DNA of 64,000 nucleotides from Candidatus Bathyarchaeota archaeon (lineage in GTDB: Archaea > Thermoproteota > Bathyarchaeia > Bathyarchaeales > Bathycorpusculaceae): assembly GCA_026014665.1 (NCBI GenBank), contig JAOZHX010000019.1, forward strand, positions 186,001 to 250,000. The letters are read 5' to 3'. Below the pieces are notes generated by a model. That model saw only the letters and a list, made by a program, of their open reading frames with translations. It was not told where the DNA came from and ran no database searches. Position 1 is the first letter of the stretch. Each line of letters opens with the position of its first letter. Below, piece by piece: positions 14,544-23,990 of this stretch. The translations under genes were made by a program, and so were the position numbers.

Positions 14544-16630
14544 AAATTGAAATTGTCCAGCTGGAAAACATACGAAGCCACGTCAAATCTACCGTTCCAT
14601 TTACCCGTGGCTTCAATTGTTTGGTTGGCGGTTTAGGCTGCGGGAAATCCAGCGTTATGTATGCGGTAGATTTTGCCCTTTTTGGCGACACTATTGGCAG
14701 CAGAAGTTTTGAGTATCTGTTGCGTGAAGGCGCTGATTCGTGTAAGGTTACGGTGCAGTTCTCGCAAAACGGCAGCACTTACAAGATTACTCGTGGATTG
14801 AAGCGTAAGGGAAAAAGCATTAATCAAGACTTTGAGCAACTCAAACTCTATGAAGACGACAAACTTGTTGCTAGCATGAAAACTGAAGCCATCGCCGAGC
14901 AGTTTAAGGCAATTACAGGTTTAGACAAGGACCTTTACCGCGAGATTGTTTGGTTTAGGCAGGAGCATCTCAAAGAGTTGTTGGATGCTAAACCACGCGA
15001 CAGGCAAACTCGTTTAGATGAGTTGTTTGGTTTGTCCGATTACGAGTTGGCTTGGAGCAGCATCGCACAGTATCAAAGGGATTATGAGAACGAGAAGAGA
15101 ATTTACGAAAAAGACCCAGACGTAACAGGATTAGAGAAACTCAGCGGTGAATACAACAGGGCAACAGAGGAATTCGCGCTTTTAGAGATGGAACTCGAAG
15201 ATTTAACCCGCAAACTGGCTTTAGCAAAGAAAGTTCTTGAAGAAGCCGATTCAAAGCTTAAACGATTAGAGGAGAAAAAACTCGCTGTAGAAGAACTCAA
15301 GCGAAAGGAAGCACGGTTAACCGCCAACATCAGCAACATGGCTGGCACCTTGGCTTCGCTAAACCAGCGTATCGAGGGCAAGAAAACCATCGTTGACAAC
15401 TTATTGCAACGCCAAACCTCTATCGATGCACAGATGAAAACTTGCCTCGCCAAACTTGAGCAAGTAGGCATACCAACCAATCAGGCAATAGAAGGCTTGA
15501 GTTCATGTTTGTCTATGTTTGATGACAAAATCAGCGGTCTTCGTGCTGAACGGGAAGCAACTGCTAAGAACCTGGAGACAGATAATAAGCGTATCGTTTC
15601 GTTATCGGAGGAAAGTAAATGCCCGCTTTGCCTGCAATCATTGGATGAACACTACAAGGGTGGCTTGTTAGAGCGAATAACGCGCGAAAACTTGGAAAGG
15701 GAACAAATCATAAGTCGGTTACGCATAGAAATTGATGGTTTGCAGAAGACAAAACTGGCGGCTTCTGAAGCCTTGGCAACTTTGCAGACATGTTTAACAC
15801 GGGTTGAAGAATTAAGGAATCGTTTAAACGAAGAGGAAAATAATCTTAAGGGTTTATCGAGTGAGTTTGAGGAAAAGCAACTGCTCGATGCTGATTTGCG
15901 GCTGCAGCTTGAAGAAGTACAAAGAGAAATTGCTAAGTTCGACCTATTTGATGTTGAGTCGGCTAGGCTCCAAAGAGAGCAGGCTTTAACGCAGTATTAT
16001 GTTGTAGATTCGGATTTGCGAACAAAACAAAGCCGTAAAGTTGACTTGGCAAGACGGTTGGATGATGTTAAAGAGCGCATCGATCTTGCACAGGGAAAGC
16101 TTGAGCGTATACAAAAAATCTCTAAGACCCTTGAAGTCTTGGGCGCCATTCGCGATGCTTACCGCAGCATTCAGCCCAAGTTGCGAAGTGAATTCGTTAA
16201 GGTTCTGCGGAATTTTGTTCAGCAGGTGCTTGATACACTTGTTGGAAGTGAAACACCAATGCTCAACGTAGTTATCGATGACACTTACACGCCTTTTGTG
16301 AAGAGTGAATCAGGCACCAACCGTGAAGTCAACAACTTATCAGGTGGGGAACGAACGCTTTTGGCGTTTGCTTACCGTTTAGGGCTGGGGCAGTTGATCA
16401 TGCAGTCCAGAACTGGACATGGTTTAAGCATGCTCATGCTTGATGAACCCACAGAAAATTTGGGCAGCGAAGATGGCAGCATCGAGCGGTTAGCTGAAGC
16501 CATAAGCCGATTCAAAGCGATTGAACAAATTATTGCTGTTACCCACAGCGAAGCTTTTGCGTCGAAAGCTGACCACGTGGTTATTTTAGAAAAAGAGGCT
16601 GGAGTAAGCAAAATCTCAATTGAACGATGA
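14540..16630 (+). CDS. rad50: DNA double-strand break repair ATPase Rad50
   Basis: 696 residues. The N-terminal Walker A GGLGCGKSS (near 33) is followed by the Q-loop region WFRQEHLKELL. A long coiled coil is centred on a zinc hook CPLC (near 360). The C-terminal lobe has the signature NLSGGERTLLAFAYRLGLG and Walker B LMLDEPTENL, then a conserved His in AVTHSEAF. The arms are shorter than in many Rad50 proteins, which often exceed 850 residues, so the tether would span a shorter distance. It acts with Mre11, whose gene it overlaps. Confidence 0.95.
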   Translation: MKIEIVQLENIRSHVKSTVPFTRGFNCLVGGLGCGKSSVMYAVDFALFGDTIGSRSFEYLLREGADSCKVTVQFSQNGSTYKITRGLKRKGKSINQDFEQLKLYEDDKLVASMKTEAIAEQFKAITGLDKDLYREIVWFRQEHLKELLDAKPRDRQTRLDELFGLSDYELAWSSIAQYQRDYENEKRIYEKDPDVTGLEKLSGEYNRATEEFALLEMELEDLTRKLALAKKVLEEADSKLKRLEEKKLAVEELKRKEARLTANISNMAGTLASLNQRIEGKKTIVDNLLQRQTSIDAQMKTCLAKLEQVGIPTNQAIEGLSSCLSMFDDKISGLRAEREATAKNLETDNKRIVSLSEESKCPLCLQSLDEHYKGGLLERITRENLEREQIISRLRIEIDGLQKTKLAASEALATLQTCLTRVEELRNRLNEEENNLKGLSSEFEEKQLLDADLRLQLEEVQREIAKFDLFDVESARLQREQALTQYYVVDSDLRTKQSRKVDLARRLDDVKERIDLAQGKLERIQKISKTLEVLGAIRDAYRSIQPKLRSEFVKVLRNFVQQVLDTLVGSETPMLNVVIDDTYTPFVKSESGTNREVNNLSGGERTLLAFAYRLGLGQLIMQSRTGHGLSMLMLDEPTENLGSEDGSIERLAEAISRFKAIEQIIAVTHSEAFASKADHVVILEKEAGVSKISIER

Positions 16631-17036
16631 GATCGTTACGTGGTGCAACCTACAGCACCTTTTTTTCCATTAAAATTTTTCAGAGGTCACTTCGATAAAG
16701 CTTGCGTTGTAAGTATTTATGTGGGTGTGGTGGTTCTTGGATTGGCACAAGATGTTTGAGGGGGCGGTTGCTTTTTGTGTTTGGGTTGTTTTGCCGTTTT
16801 TGTTTGTGTGTGGGATAGGCGTTTTTCTCCATATGCCCTGCATGGCTTCATGTTGAAGATTCCGCGGTGTGCGTGTGGATGCATGTTGAGACCGCTTTGT
16901 TTTTCCAACTGCTAATGCTTTGCAAATTTCTCATGGTGCAGGTTGGAGGGTCATAAATTGGGTTTGCGCTGAAATTCACGGATTTTCAGACTAAATATTT
17001 GTTTTTTTGTTTAATGCAGAAGGTTAAGTGACTTTT
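16631..17036. other. Intergenic stretch without recognisable gene
   Basis: About 400 nt between rad50 and a membrane protein gene on the other strand. The middle is strongly G/T-rich on the plus strand (around 16715-16815). The only open frames are short and low-complexity. No tRNA, SRP RNA or C/D-box signature was recognised. It may hold the ends of two converging transcripts. Confidence 0.4.
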
Positions 17037-17498
17037 CTATTCTATTGGTTTTTTCCATCCGCCGTTGCTGAACCGTGCAATGCATCCGAAAGGTATCGAG
17101 AGCGCAATGATGTCGATGGTTGCTATGTATGCGAAGGGTAAGCTGAGGTTTATTTGCAGCACAAGATTGATGGTGGAGAACGCAAGCAAGAGAAATATGC
17201 CGTTTAGCCAAAACCCAACTTGCCAGCCTTTGGTTTTGTAGAGCAGGTTGATGAGGAAGATGTTTAGGACTCCCACCATTATCGGTTGAAGAAGATACGT
17301 TGTAAAGAGCAGCAGAACGAAGCCGATTGGCGGCATGTAAGACATGAACCAGCCGTGGGCATTTTCAAGCCCCATCTGGATTGCGGTTAAAACAGCCGCC
17401 AAAATCATGCCCTGTATCAAAAGTTTCTCCAATAGATGCAAATTCCGCAGACGATTAAAAAACTTGTTATCAGTTAGCGTTCTTTGCAATCCATTCAC
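17037..17498 (-). CDS. Four-helix integral membrane protein of unknown function
   Basis: 153 residues starting at GTG. Four hydrophobic segments at about 28-45, 52-78, 92-115 and 120-140 are joined by short loops; the end (NGGWKKPIE) is basic. No catalytic motif is visible. The start overlaps the end of the upstream glycosidase-like gene by 29 nt, so the two are translated from one mRNA and probably work together at the envelope. Confidence 0.6.
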   Translation of the reverse strand: MNGLQRTLTDNKFFNRLRNLHLLEKLLIQGMILAAVLTAIQMGLENAHGWFMSYMPPIGFVLLLFTTYLLQPIMVGVLNIFLINLLYKTKGWQVGFWLNGIFLLLAFSTINLVLQINLSLPFAYIATIDIIALSIPFGCIARFSNGGWKKPIE

Positions 17499-18399
17499 CT
17501 ACCGCCGTTTCAGATTGTGTTCCACGTATTCCATAATTATCCAGTTCACTGTTCCAGTAAACTAGCCAGCAACCCTTAATTCCCATGCTCTTGAAGAGAT
17601 TAAGCCCCCGGATGAGGTAATCGCTTTGTGTTTGGCTGTTGCTTGTTGACATGCCAAACTCTGTTATTATGACCTCTTTGCCTGTGATTTTCTGCAAGTT
17701 CTCAATGAAGTGCGGCGATAAAACTAAGAAGGAATCCATAAAGATGTCTAATCCAACAAAATCAAGCTTCTTGCTCAGTTCAATCGGAACGTTACTGCGA
17801 AGGATGTATCCAATACCAAAATTAGTATAAAGTTGGACTGGAAGCTTATGCGATGCGACAGTGTTGTACATTATTTCGAATTTAGAGGTTATCTCGTCAT
17901 CTGTAAACAGCGAACCCATCGACCAAGTAGAAGATGCCTCGGGCTCGTTTAACACTTGAATATAAGAGAGGTGACTCCCCCACCGGTTAAGATAATAATT
18001 CACTTTCTCAGGCGTATCAAGGTTCTTAATAACCAACGCCACCGCTAAACCATAGTTATCGGTCGCTGAAAAGAAAACATCGTTTTTTAGGTTCTGCGAA
18101 TCGTTCTCTTCTAGCTGGTTGCATTCCAGAGTTATCCTGACAGTTTTGAAACCTAATTCACTGATACGACTTACTTCCGAATAGATTTGGTCGATGCTAT
18201 CTTGTTCGTAAACATAGTGAATCCCCACCTGGAAACTTGAGCTTGGCCTGCGCTGAGCCGAAGCATAATATTGATAGGGATAGAAGACTTGCACAAAGAA
18301 AAACAAGATGCAAAGCGTGATAACGATGAGATTTTTGATTAAGCTCTTGTTTATGAACCCGACAAAACCATGCGCTAGGTTTGCAATGAGCTTACTCAT
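17470..18399 (-). CDS. Membrane-anchored clan GH-A glycoside hydrolase-like protein
   Basis: 309 residues. An N-terminal hydrophobic segment (about 20-45) anchors or exports it. The rest has TIM-barrel features. VLNEPEAS supplies the NEP acid/base Glu typical of clan GH-A, and VIITEFGMS near residue 240 supplies the nucleophile Glu. Late strands (KGCWLVYWNSELD) also fit GH5/GH39-like folds. Both catalytic Glu residues are present, so activity is plausible. Substrate unknown. It overlaps the following membrane protein gene by 29 nt. Confidence 0.72.
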   Translation of the reverse strand: MSKLIANLAHGFVGFINKSLIKNLIVITLCILFFFVQVFYPYQYYASAQRRPSSSFQVGIHYVYEQDSIDQIYSEVSRISELGFKTVRITLECNQLEENDSQNLKNDVFFSATDNYGLAVALVIKNLDTPEKVNYYLNRWGSHLSYIQVLNEPEASSTWSMGSLFTDDEITSKFEIMYNTVASHKLPVQLYTNFGIGYILRSNVPIELSKKLDFVGLDIFMDSFLVLSPHFIENLQKITGKEVIITEFGMSTSNSQTQSDYLIRGLNLFKSMGIKGCWLVYWNSELDNYGIRGTQSETAVGEWIAKNAN

Positions 18400-18457
18400 G
18401 GCTCAAAATAAGCAACAATGTTGTTTTTAAGTTTTAACAAAATCAAGCTAAAATTGA

Positions 18458-18625
18458 ACTAACTCCATTCTCGACCTCCCAACAGGAAACAATCAGACCC
18501 AGCAAGCAACTCCAGAACTAACCGACATATCGGCAATGCCAGAGTTCAATACCTGGGTGATTCTGCCCCTGCTCGTAACGCTAACGTTTATCATCTTGGG
18601 CATCAAACTAAAAAACCCAAAATGA
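18458..18625 (+). pseudogene. Orphan C-terminal membrane anchor of a lost surface protein
   Basis: The frame open from 18458 to TGA 18623-18625 has no start for a full protein. It reads as a Thr/Gln/Asn-rich linker, then MPEFNTWVILPLLVTLTF, a hydrophobic helix and a basic end (KLKNPK). This is the tail of archaeal secreted proteins that carry a C-terminal anchor (the EFP-hydrophobic-basic pattern). The upstream part of the gene is missing, so it looks like a deletion remnant beside the glycosidase-like gene. Confidence 0.5.
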
Positions 18626-18804
18626 CGCGAGCCCTAACTATCTTTGGCTATTCCAACCGCCGCATTCTGGAAAATAACAACCACATGGTAAAGCATGGAA
18701 AAAAGCGCAATAAGAAAGCGCAATAAGCCTCAGGAAGTGCACGAGAACCGCTTCACTAAAAGGATGCATTAAATAGAGTTTAAACACTTAAACGGTTACC
18801 AACG

Positions 18805-19959
18805 TTAGTAGAAGCTCTGGATTGGAGAGTCTTCTTCTTCAGCACCTGAGCACTTTAACTGCTCGATTTTGGTTTTTGTCAAGGCTTTAATGTTGTTGAA
18901 GTCGCTCATTTCGCCATAGCTCACCAAGGTGATAGCTGTGCCCTCTTCGCCTTTGCGCGCTGTTCTGCCGATGCGGTGGAAATACACAGGCGGGTCCATG
19001 GGGACATCGTAGTTGATTATGTGGGTTATACCCTCTATGTCTAAGCCTCTCGCTGCGACGTCAGTTGCAACCAGCAGGTTTCGTCGGCCTTGCTTAAAAT
19101 CGCAGATTGCACGGTCCCTTTGCGCCTGCGTGAAGCCTGCGTGGAGCACTTGGGTGCGGAAGCCTTTCTTGTAGAGTTGGTCGGCTAAGCGGCTTGTGTC
19201 ATGCCTTGTCCTGCAGAAAATGATTGCTTTGTCAATTCCGTCGTTATGTAGGATCTCACAGAGAGCGTTTAGTTTGCCGCTTTGATTGACGACTGTGTAG
19301 TACTGTTTCATTTGTGTGAGTGCGATTTCGTCTTTGCTAACGAGGATTTTCTGCGGGTTCTTCATGTACTTGTTGGATAAGCGCATGACGGATTCGTCGA
19401 TGGTTGCGCTGAAAAGACTGGTTTGACGGTCTCTGGGAACTTTTGATAGGATATACTCAATGTCTTCGATGAAGCCCATGTCAAGCATCCGGTCTGCCTC
19501 ATCTAAAACGACTATGCGTACGGAGCCTAAATTGAGGACCCGGCGCTCCATCAAATCAATTAATCTGCCCGGTGTACCTACGATAATGTGGACGCCGCTG
19601 GCTAAGGAGTGAATTTGCTTATTTATCGATTCTCCACCATAAACTGCCAAAACCTTCATGCGAGCATACTTGCCAAATTTCGCCATGTTATCGGCGACTT
19701 GGACTGCTAACTCGCGTGTAGGAACCAAGATTAATCCTTGGATGCCTCGGATGTCGCGGTTTAAGCGTTGAATCATGGGCACTCCGAACGCGGCTGTTTT
19801 GCCTGTTCCTGTTTGGGCTTGCCCGATGACGTCTTTGCCTTCGAGCAAGGGAATTATCGCTTGAGCTTGAATCGGAAAAAGGTTCTCAAACCCAAGATCT
19901 TCTATACTTCTCTGGACTTCGCTGTTTAGCGGCAAGTCCTTAAATGTTTGAATTTGCAT
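18805..19959 (-). CDS. DEAD-box ATP-dependent RNA helicase
   Basis: 384 residues, just the two RecA-like lobes without extensions. Q motif region FPIQAQAI, AQTGTGKTAAF (I), PTRELAVQ (Ia), GTPGRLIDL (Ib), VLDEADRML (II), SAT (III), IIFCRTR (IV), VATDVAARGLDI (V) and YFHRIGRTARKG (VI) are all intact. Such helicases unwind RNA in ribosome assembly, translation and decay, often under cold stress. It stands alone with its own promoter. A C-terminal tail of about 20 polar residues is the only variable part. Confidence 0.95.
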   Translation of the reverse strand: MQIQTFKDLPLNSEVQRSIEDLGFENLFPIQAQAIIPLLEGKDVIGQAQTGTGKTAAFGVPMIQRLNRDIRGIQGLILVPTRELAVQVADNMAKFGKYARMKVLAVYGGESINKQIHSLASGVHIIVGTPGRLIDLMERRVLNLGSVRIVVLDEADRMLDMGFIEDIEYILSKVPRDRQTSLFSATIDESVMRLSNKYMKNPQKILVSKDEIALTQMKQYYTVVNQSGKLNALCEILHNDGIDKAIIFCRTRHDTSRLADQLYKKGFRTQVLHAGFTQAQRDRAICDFKQGRRNLLVATDVAARGLDIEGITHIINYDVPMDPPVYFHRIGRTARKGEEGTAITLVSYGEMSDFNNIKALTKTKIEQLKCSGAEEEDSPIQSFY

Positions 19960-20135
19960 GATTATTTTTCTTCTTCTGCCACAGATCTATTTCATGATTT
20001 TCTAAAAGCTACTGGGAGCTTTGTGATACATGAGTTAATGTGACAGCCACACTTTGGGTTTGGAATTATAAAAACATTTAGCAAGTCATCCTTAAAAAAC
20101 AACATACTAAAACGTTAAAATAGGTTTTTAAAGGA

Positions 20136-20160
20136 TAAAAAAGAGGCAAGTTGTGCCTCA
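20136..20160 (-). terminator. Hairpin plus T-run terminator after the multicopper oxidase gene
   Basis: Read on the minus strand, GAGGCA-(5 nt loop)-TGCCTC (20159 to 20143) is followed by a run of six T. It lies 27 nt beyond the stop of the multicopper oxidase gene, so it probably ends that transcript. Confidence 0.6.
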
Positions 20161-20186
20161 TGGATAAAAATTAAGAACTGTGGTTT

Positions 20187-22214
20187 CTATGGTTGAACCT
20201 TGTAGGGGCGCATCATTTCGTTGTCTTCATGGTCGATTATGTGGCAATGCCAAACGTAGCCTGGGCCGATAACGGGGTTGAACGTATACAAGTTAATACC
20301 TGGTTTTGCTGCGCGTGGACCTGTAACCGGGGCGTCTTGGGGTGCCCAGCGAATGCGTATTATCGTTACGTAGCCTGGGGGTGTTTGTATAGTGTCTTTC
20401 CATGCATGCTCGTTAGGCGCTGGCGGTTGCATTGATCCCGTTAAGTATGGGGTTACATCGAGGGTTTGTGGAACTACATTCATAGGTACGGGCACCATGC
20501 CGTTTAATGCCATCCAATCCGCTTCGTAGGCAGCTGCATCAAAGGGTATGCGACCGACAACTTGGAATTGCGTTAGATGCGTATGTATAGGATGCGTATC
20601 CATGGTTGGATTGACAAGCCACCAATCTTCTGTTGAACCGACACGAGGGGTTTCAGTTAAGACACCGCTCCAGCGTTGTCCATTTAAGAAAATGCCTAAA
20701 GGTTGGTTTGTTGGGCTCATTTCTTCGAAGTAAGGCAATGTTCGGCTTGGGCTGTCGGATTTAAGCGTTGGGAAGGTTCCTTTCAAAGTTGAAGCTAATA
20801 TTGAAGGCAGAGTTTTGGCTTTGAAACCAGCTTTTGCGCCAACAGTGAACTGCATTATTTGACCTGTGTTTTCATCAACGGGGTCGCCGCTTGGATAGGG
20901 CGCAACTGCGTCGTTTGTCATGATGACTTTGGTTCCGGGCGCAAGGCTTGAAAAGTCCACAAGTATGCCTGCTCTTTCGCCGGGTGCTATGAGTAGAGAA
21001 TTTTCGTTTACTGCTGACTGCATGTAGCCTCCATCAGTCATTATCTGCGTGAAAGGAACGGTTGCTCCGCTGCCGACTACTTTGAATGCGATGTTGTAGA
21101 ATCTTGCGTTTGAGCCATCGACGATTCTAAAGAAGTATTGTCCGCGATCCACATTTAGGTTTGGCCAAAGTTTGCCGTTGACCATTATGGTGTTACCGAA
21201 GAATTCTGGGTTCCAATACGGATGGACATCAGGGTTGTTGCCTTCAGTTGGGAACCACATTGAGCCGTCTTCGTTGAAGGAGCGGTCTTGAATAGCTAAG
21301 GGTATATCATATTTGCCGCTTGGTAATTTGTTATCAATGGGGTCGCATAAGCTTCGGATTATCCAAAATCCGGCAAGCCCCGACGCAACGTTTAAGCGGG
21401 TTATGCCTAATGCATGGTCATGGTAAAAGAGTGTTGTTGGCTCTTGCTCGTTTGGATAATAGTACACTGCGGCGTTAGCTGTAGTTGGTTTAGTTGTCCG
21501 GTAGTCTGATCCATGAATACCTGTTGCTGTGAACCATTGTTGTGGTCCACCATCAGAATCTGAGCGAACTACGGCGCCATGAAGGTGAGTTACAAGTGGC
21601 ACTGGGGATTGTGCGTTCCAGAAGTAACCTGGCGGGTTTTCTTGCGTGCCGTCAAATCCTGGCGGGAAGGTTGGGAAAGGCGCGGTCGGAGTGCCTGGCG
21701 GTGGAGGACCCATGCCCATGTCCATAGGTATGTTGTTTGGGTTTGCCCAGTGTATGGTTGGGTCAACAGCGAACAGGCTTGGAGAAGTTATCTTGTTTGT
21801 CCACGTCACTCTTACGGGTATGCCTTTGATAGTTTCAAACGTGCATGAAGGCGAAAACTGGAAGTACCCTAGGAATTTGCCTGTCAGTGGATCTTTGGCG
21901 TTACCTGCGTAACCCCAGACTTTAGTTTGCCCAAAACCAGTAGGGTTACCATTTGCATCTTGGGTAGGCAGAATTTGCTCATAAAATTCAGTCATGTCGA
22001 CTTTGTATTCTTGTACGAAGCTCTTGGTTGTCCAATCAAACGTGTATTTGGGTACGTAAACTGGGGGTATGACAAGCTGATCGACGAATTTTGGTATTGT
22101 AGATGGGTCTAGCGTTGGTCCGCCGTCTAAAGCTTTGGTTGGTTCTACGTTAAAAACAGAAAATAGGGCAGCGACCATTAATGCCGCAAAGAAAAAAGCG
22201 ATTTTTTTGTTCAT
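20187..22214 (-). CDS. Secreted multicopper oxidase (CotA/bilirubin-oxidase-like)
   Basis: 675 residues. A signal peptide (about 5-28) is followed by three cupredoxin domains. All four copper-binding blocks are present: HLHGAVV, FYHDHALG, HPIHTHLTQF and WHCHIIDHEDNEMMRPY. These give one type-1 site with axial Met and a trinuclear type-2/3 centre. Enzymes of this kind oxidise phenols, bilirubin-like compounds or metal ions (Mn, Cu, Fe) while reducing O2 to water outside the cell. GAGGAA lies just upstream and a TATA-like TTTATAAA near 22257. The gene is monocistronic. Its presence implies at least occasional contact with oxygen or another oxidant. Confidence 0.95.
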   Translation of the reverse strand: MNKKIAFFFAALMVAALFSVFNVEPTKALDGGPTLDPSTIPKFVDQLVIPPVYVPKYTFDWTTKSFVQEYKVDMTEFYEQILPTQDANGNPTGFGQTKVWGYAGNAKDPLTGKFLGYFQFSPSCTFETIKGIPVRVTWTNKITSPSLFAVDPTIHWANPNNIPMDMGMGPPPPGTPTAPFPTFPPGFDGTQENPPGYFWNAQSPVPLVTHLHGAVVRSDSDGGPQQWFTATGIHGSDYRTTKPTTANAAVYYYPNEQEPTTLFYHDHALGITRLNVASGLAGFWIIRSLCDPIDNKLPSGKYDIPLAIQDRSFNEDGSMWFPTEGNNPDVHPYWNPEFFGNTIMVNGKLWPNLNVDRGQYFFRIVDGSNARFYNIAFKVVGSGATVPFTQIMTDGGYMQSAVNENSLLIAPGERAGILVDFSSLAPGTKVIMTNDAVAPYPSGDPVDENTGQIMQFTVGAKAGFKAKTLPSILASTLKGTFPTLKSDSPSRTLPYFEEMSPTNQPLGIFLNGQRWSGVLTETPRVGSTEDWWLVNPTMDTHPIHTHLTQFQVVGRIPFDAAAYEADWMALNGMVPVPMNVVPQTLDVTPYLTGSMQPPAPNEHAWKDTIQTPPGYVTIIRIRWAPQDAPVTGPRAAKPGINLYTFNPVIGPGYVWHCHIIDHEDNEMMRPYKVQP

Positions 22215-22432
22215 TTATATTCCTCTAAAAAGCCTCAAGTTCTTACTTGATTCTGGGTTTATAAAGCGTTGTGATTGTAGCGATGTACCAGCAATCTTAA
22301 CGTTTGTTTCCTCAGTTTCTTGCTTGCAAGAAAGCTTGTGATTGCTATGAACCAGTCACATAGGCATAAAAGAGATACGACTTATAGTTTGGTTAAGCCA
22401 AAAAATTAAGCAAAGAACAAGGGGTCTCAAAA

Positions 22433-22705
22433 ATGGGTAAAACAAAAGCGAAAAAACCGCCACCATACTTCTATGAAGGCCCACCTTTAAGCAAGCAAGA
22501 AAAGGAAGAGCAAACAGAGGATATTTACGATACCGACGTCCGAGAAGCCATGCTTGATGTCGATGAGGTCACGGCTGCCGAGGAAGGCTTCATGCGTGGC
22601 AGGGAACAGGAACCGCCGAGCAAAAAAGAAACCCGCAAGAAAGCCGTCAGCCATGATGATGAAATTTCGGTTGAACTAGCAAAAGAAGATACTGAAGAGG
22701 ATTAG
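22433..22705 (+). CDS. Small highly charged protein of unknown function
   Basis: 90 residues, mostly Glu, Asp and Lys, with a basic Pro-rich start (KTKAKKPPPYFYEGPP) and an acidic end (ELAKEDTEED). It has no hydrophobic core, Cys pair or known motif and is probably disordered. AAGGGG lies upstream of the ATG. It ends 4 nt before the stop of the convergent TrmB gene. The function cannot be guessed. Confidence 0.55.
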   Translation: MGKTKAKKPPPYFYEGPPLSKQEKEEQTEDIYDTDVREAMLDVDEVTAAEEGFMRGREQEPPSKKETRKKAVSHDDEISVELAKEDTEED

Positions 22706-22709
22706 TTCA

Positions 22710-23567
22710 CTAGAGAAGACTTTCTGTATTTGTCGCATCCTGATTTAGTGTCATGGCATTGATTCGGTCAAAGTAGCGGTACTCTATGGTTAGATTCCAC
22801 TTGGTTTCAAAGTAATCTTTCACTACGTAAATCAGGGCTGAGTTATTGGTCCATAGCACTGGCGAATCCATCGCGTTGGGGGTGTCTTGGATAGCAATGA
22901 ATAATTCTTTACCATCACATATCCCGAATTTGGCTTTAGCAACCGAAGGTTCCTCCATCACCTTAAAATTGGGGTACCGAAGTAAATTTGCAGTTGCTTC
23001 CGTGAATAAACTGAGGTCCTCCTGTTTATCCACCATCCATCGAACCTCCACCCCGCAGTTCAACACCCTGCTCCATGACTCATGCAAAACGTAGAGCAAT
23101 TGACTCAACTCCCGCCAAGAAGTAGCTATCAGTATACTTTTTTCGCATGACTCAATGGCTCTCTTTACTCTGCGCATAGCCACTTCTTTTTTAGGAACTA
23201 AAACGAACGGGTGCTCTTCTTGAGTGTTTCCAGTCTTCGCTTTAGCGATGAGCTTGAATAGTTCTGTTGCTTCTGCAAATAGGGAGCGTGTTTTCTCGTT
23301 TTTTCTCTCGACTAATATATCGATTGCCTCAGGCAACGGGGTTGCCATGAACATCGCTGGATTGCCGATTACCATCTCAACCAAGGAATGCTCCCTTAGT
23401 TCAGTTAATATCCGGTAAACGTCTTGCCGAGCAACGTTAGAGAAAGCGCTGACTGCCTTCACTGTGGAAGGCGTACCCAACGAAACAAGCGCCAAGTATA
23501 TTTTTGCCTGTGAACTCGTTAGCCCTAGTTCGCGAAGAGTTTTCTCTCCGTGCGCTATAAGCGACAA
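22710..23567 (-). CDS. TrmB family transcriptional regulator
   Basis: 285 residues. Residues about 10-75 form the TrmB winged helix (LGLTSSQAKIYLALVSLGT, then VARQDVYRILTEL). Residues about 80-105 form the short coiled coil (EAIDILVERKNEKTRSLF). The rest is a phospholipase-D-like effector domain without the HKD active site. TrmB proteins bind sugars or other metabolites and control transport and metabolism genes. The start is a TTG at 23567 without a ribosome-binding site; a TATA-like TTAAATACAA near 23600 suggests a short leader. It is divergent from the large beta-propeller gene, a possible target. Confidence 0.88.
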   Translation of the reverse strand: MSLIAHGEKTLRELGLTSSQAKIYLALVSLGTPSTVKAVSAFSNVARQDVYRILTELREHSLVEMVIGNPAMFMATPLPEAIDILVERKNEKTRSLFAEATELFKLIAKAKTGNTQEEHPFVLVPKKEVAMRRVKRAIESCEKSILIATSWRELSQLLYVLHESWSRVLNCGVEVRWMVDKQEDLSLFTEATANLLRYPNFKVMEEPSVAKAKFGICDGKELFIAIQDTPNAMDSPVLWTNNSALIYVVKDYFETKWNLTIEYRYFDRINAMTLNQDATNTESLL

Positions 23568-23990
23568 AACAATACCCAGAAAGAAGTTTGCGGGCTAGTT
23601 GTATTTAACATTTTAGGGAATATTCTGTCTCCAGTAATCGGTTGAGATTTCATGATATCACCTTTATCCATTCAAGGGTTACTCTCACCTTGTTTTTCCA
23701 AATTGATTCTCACAATACCTTCACAATTTGCAAACAAGAAACAGTAAATTTCCACCGTAAAACACATTTAATTGTGCTAACAATTTAAGAAATAAATGAA
23801 GATTTTGAAAATGAAAAACAACAATATTTTATCGCAATATTCGCTTTACAGATTAGGCAGTAAGCGATTAGAACGGTAAGTGAGTAAGTCTTAAATACAA
23901 CATATTCGTAAATGCCAACGCTTGGCAATTCCCTTAGAAGGCTTGCCAGCTTTAAACAAAAATGGAAAATGAAGGAAGGAAAAATACTTT
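23568..23990. promoter_or_regulatory. AT-rich divergent promoter region of TrmB and beta-propeller genes, with 5' leader element
   Basis: No gene seen. CTTAAATACA near 23890-23899 is a likely TATA box for the beta-propeller gene. About 25 nt later the predicted leader begins with TGCCAACGCTTGGCA (a hairpin), followed by TTGGCAA (23922-23928), N14 and TTGCCA (23943-23948). A similar TTGGCAA...TTGCCAAC pair stands in the leader of the paralogous gene at 46572-46604. GGAAGGA precedes the ATG at 23991. The remaining upstream 300 nt hold several A/T-rich short repeats of unknown use. Confidence 0.55.

Noticed and set aside
14039-14581. 180-residue open frame antisense to mre11
   Set aside because: Antisense frame of a well-supported gene, Ser-rich without motifs.
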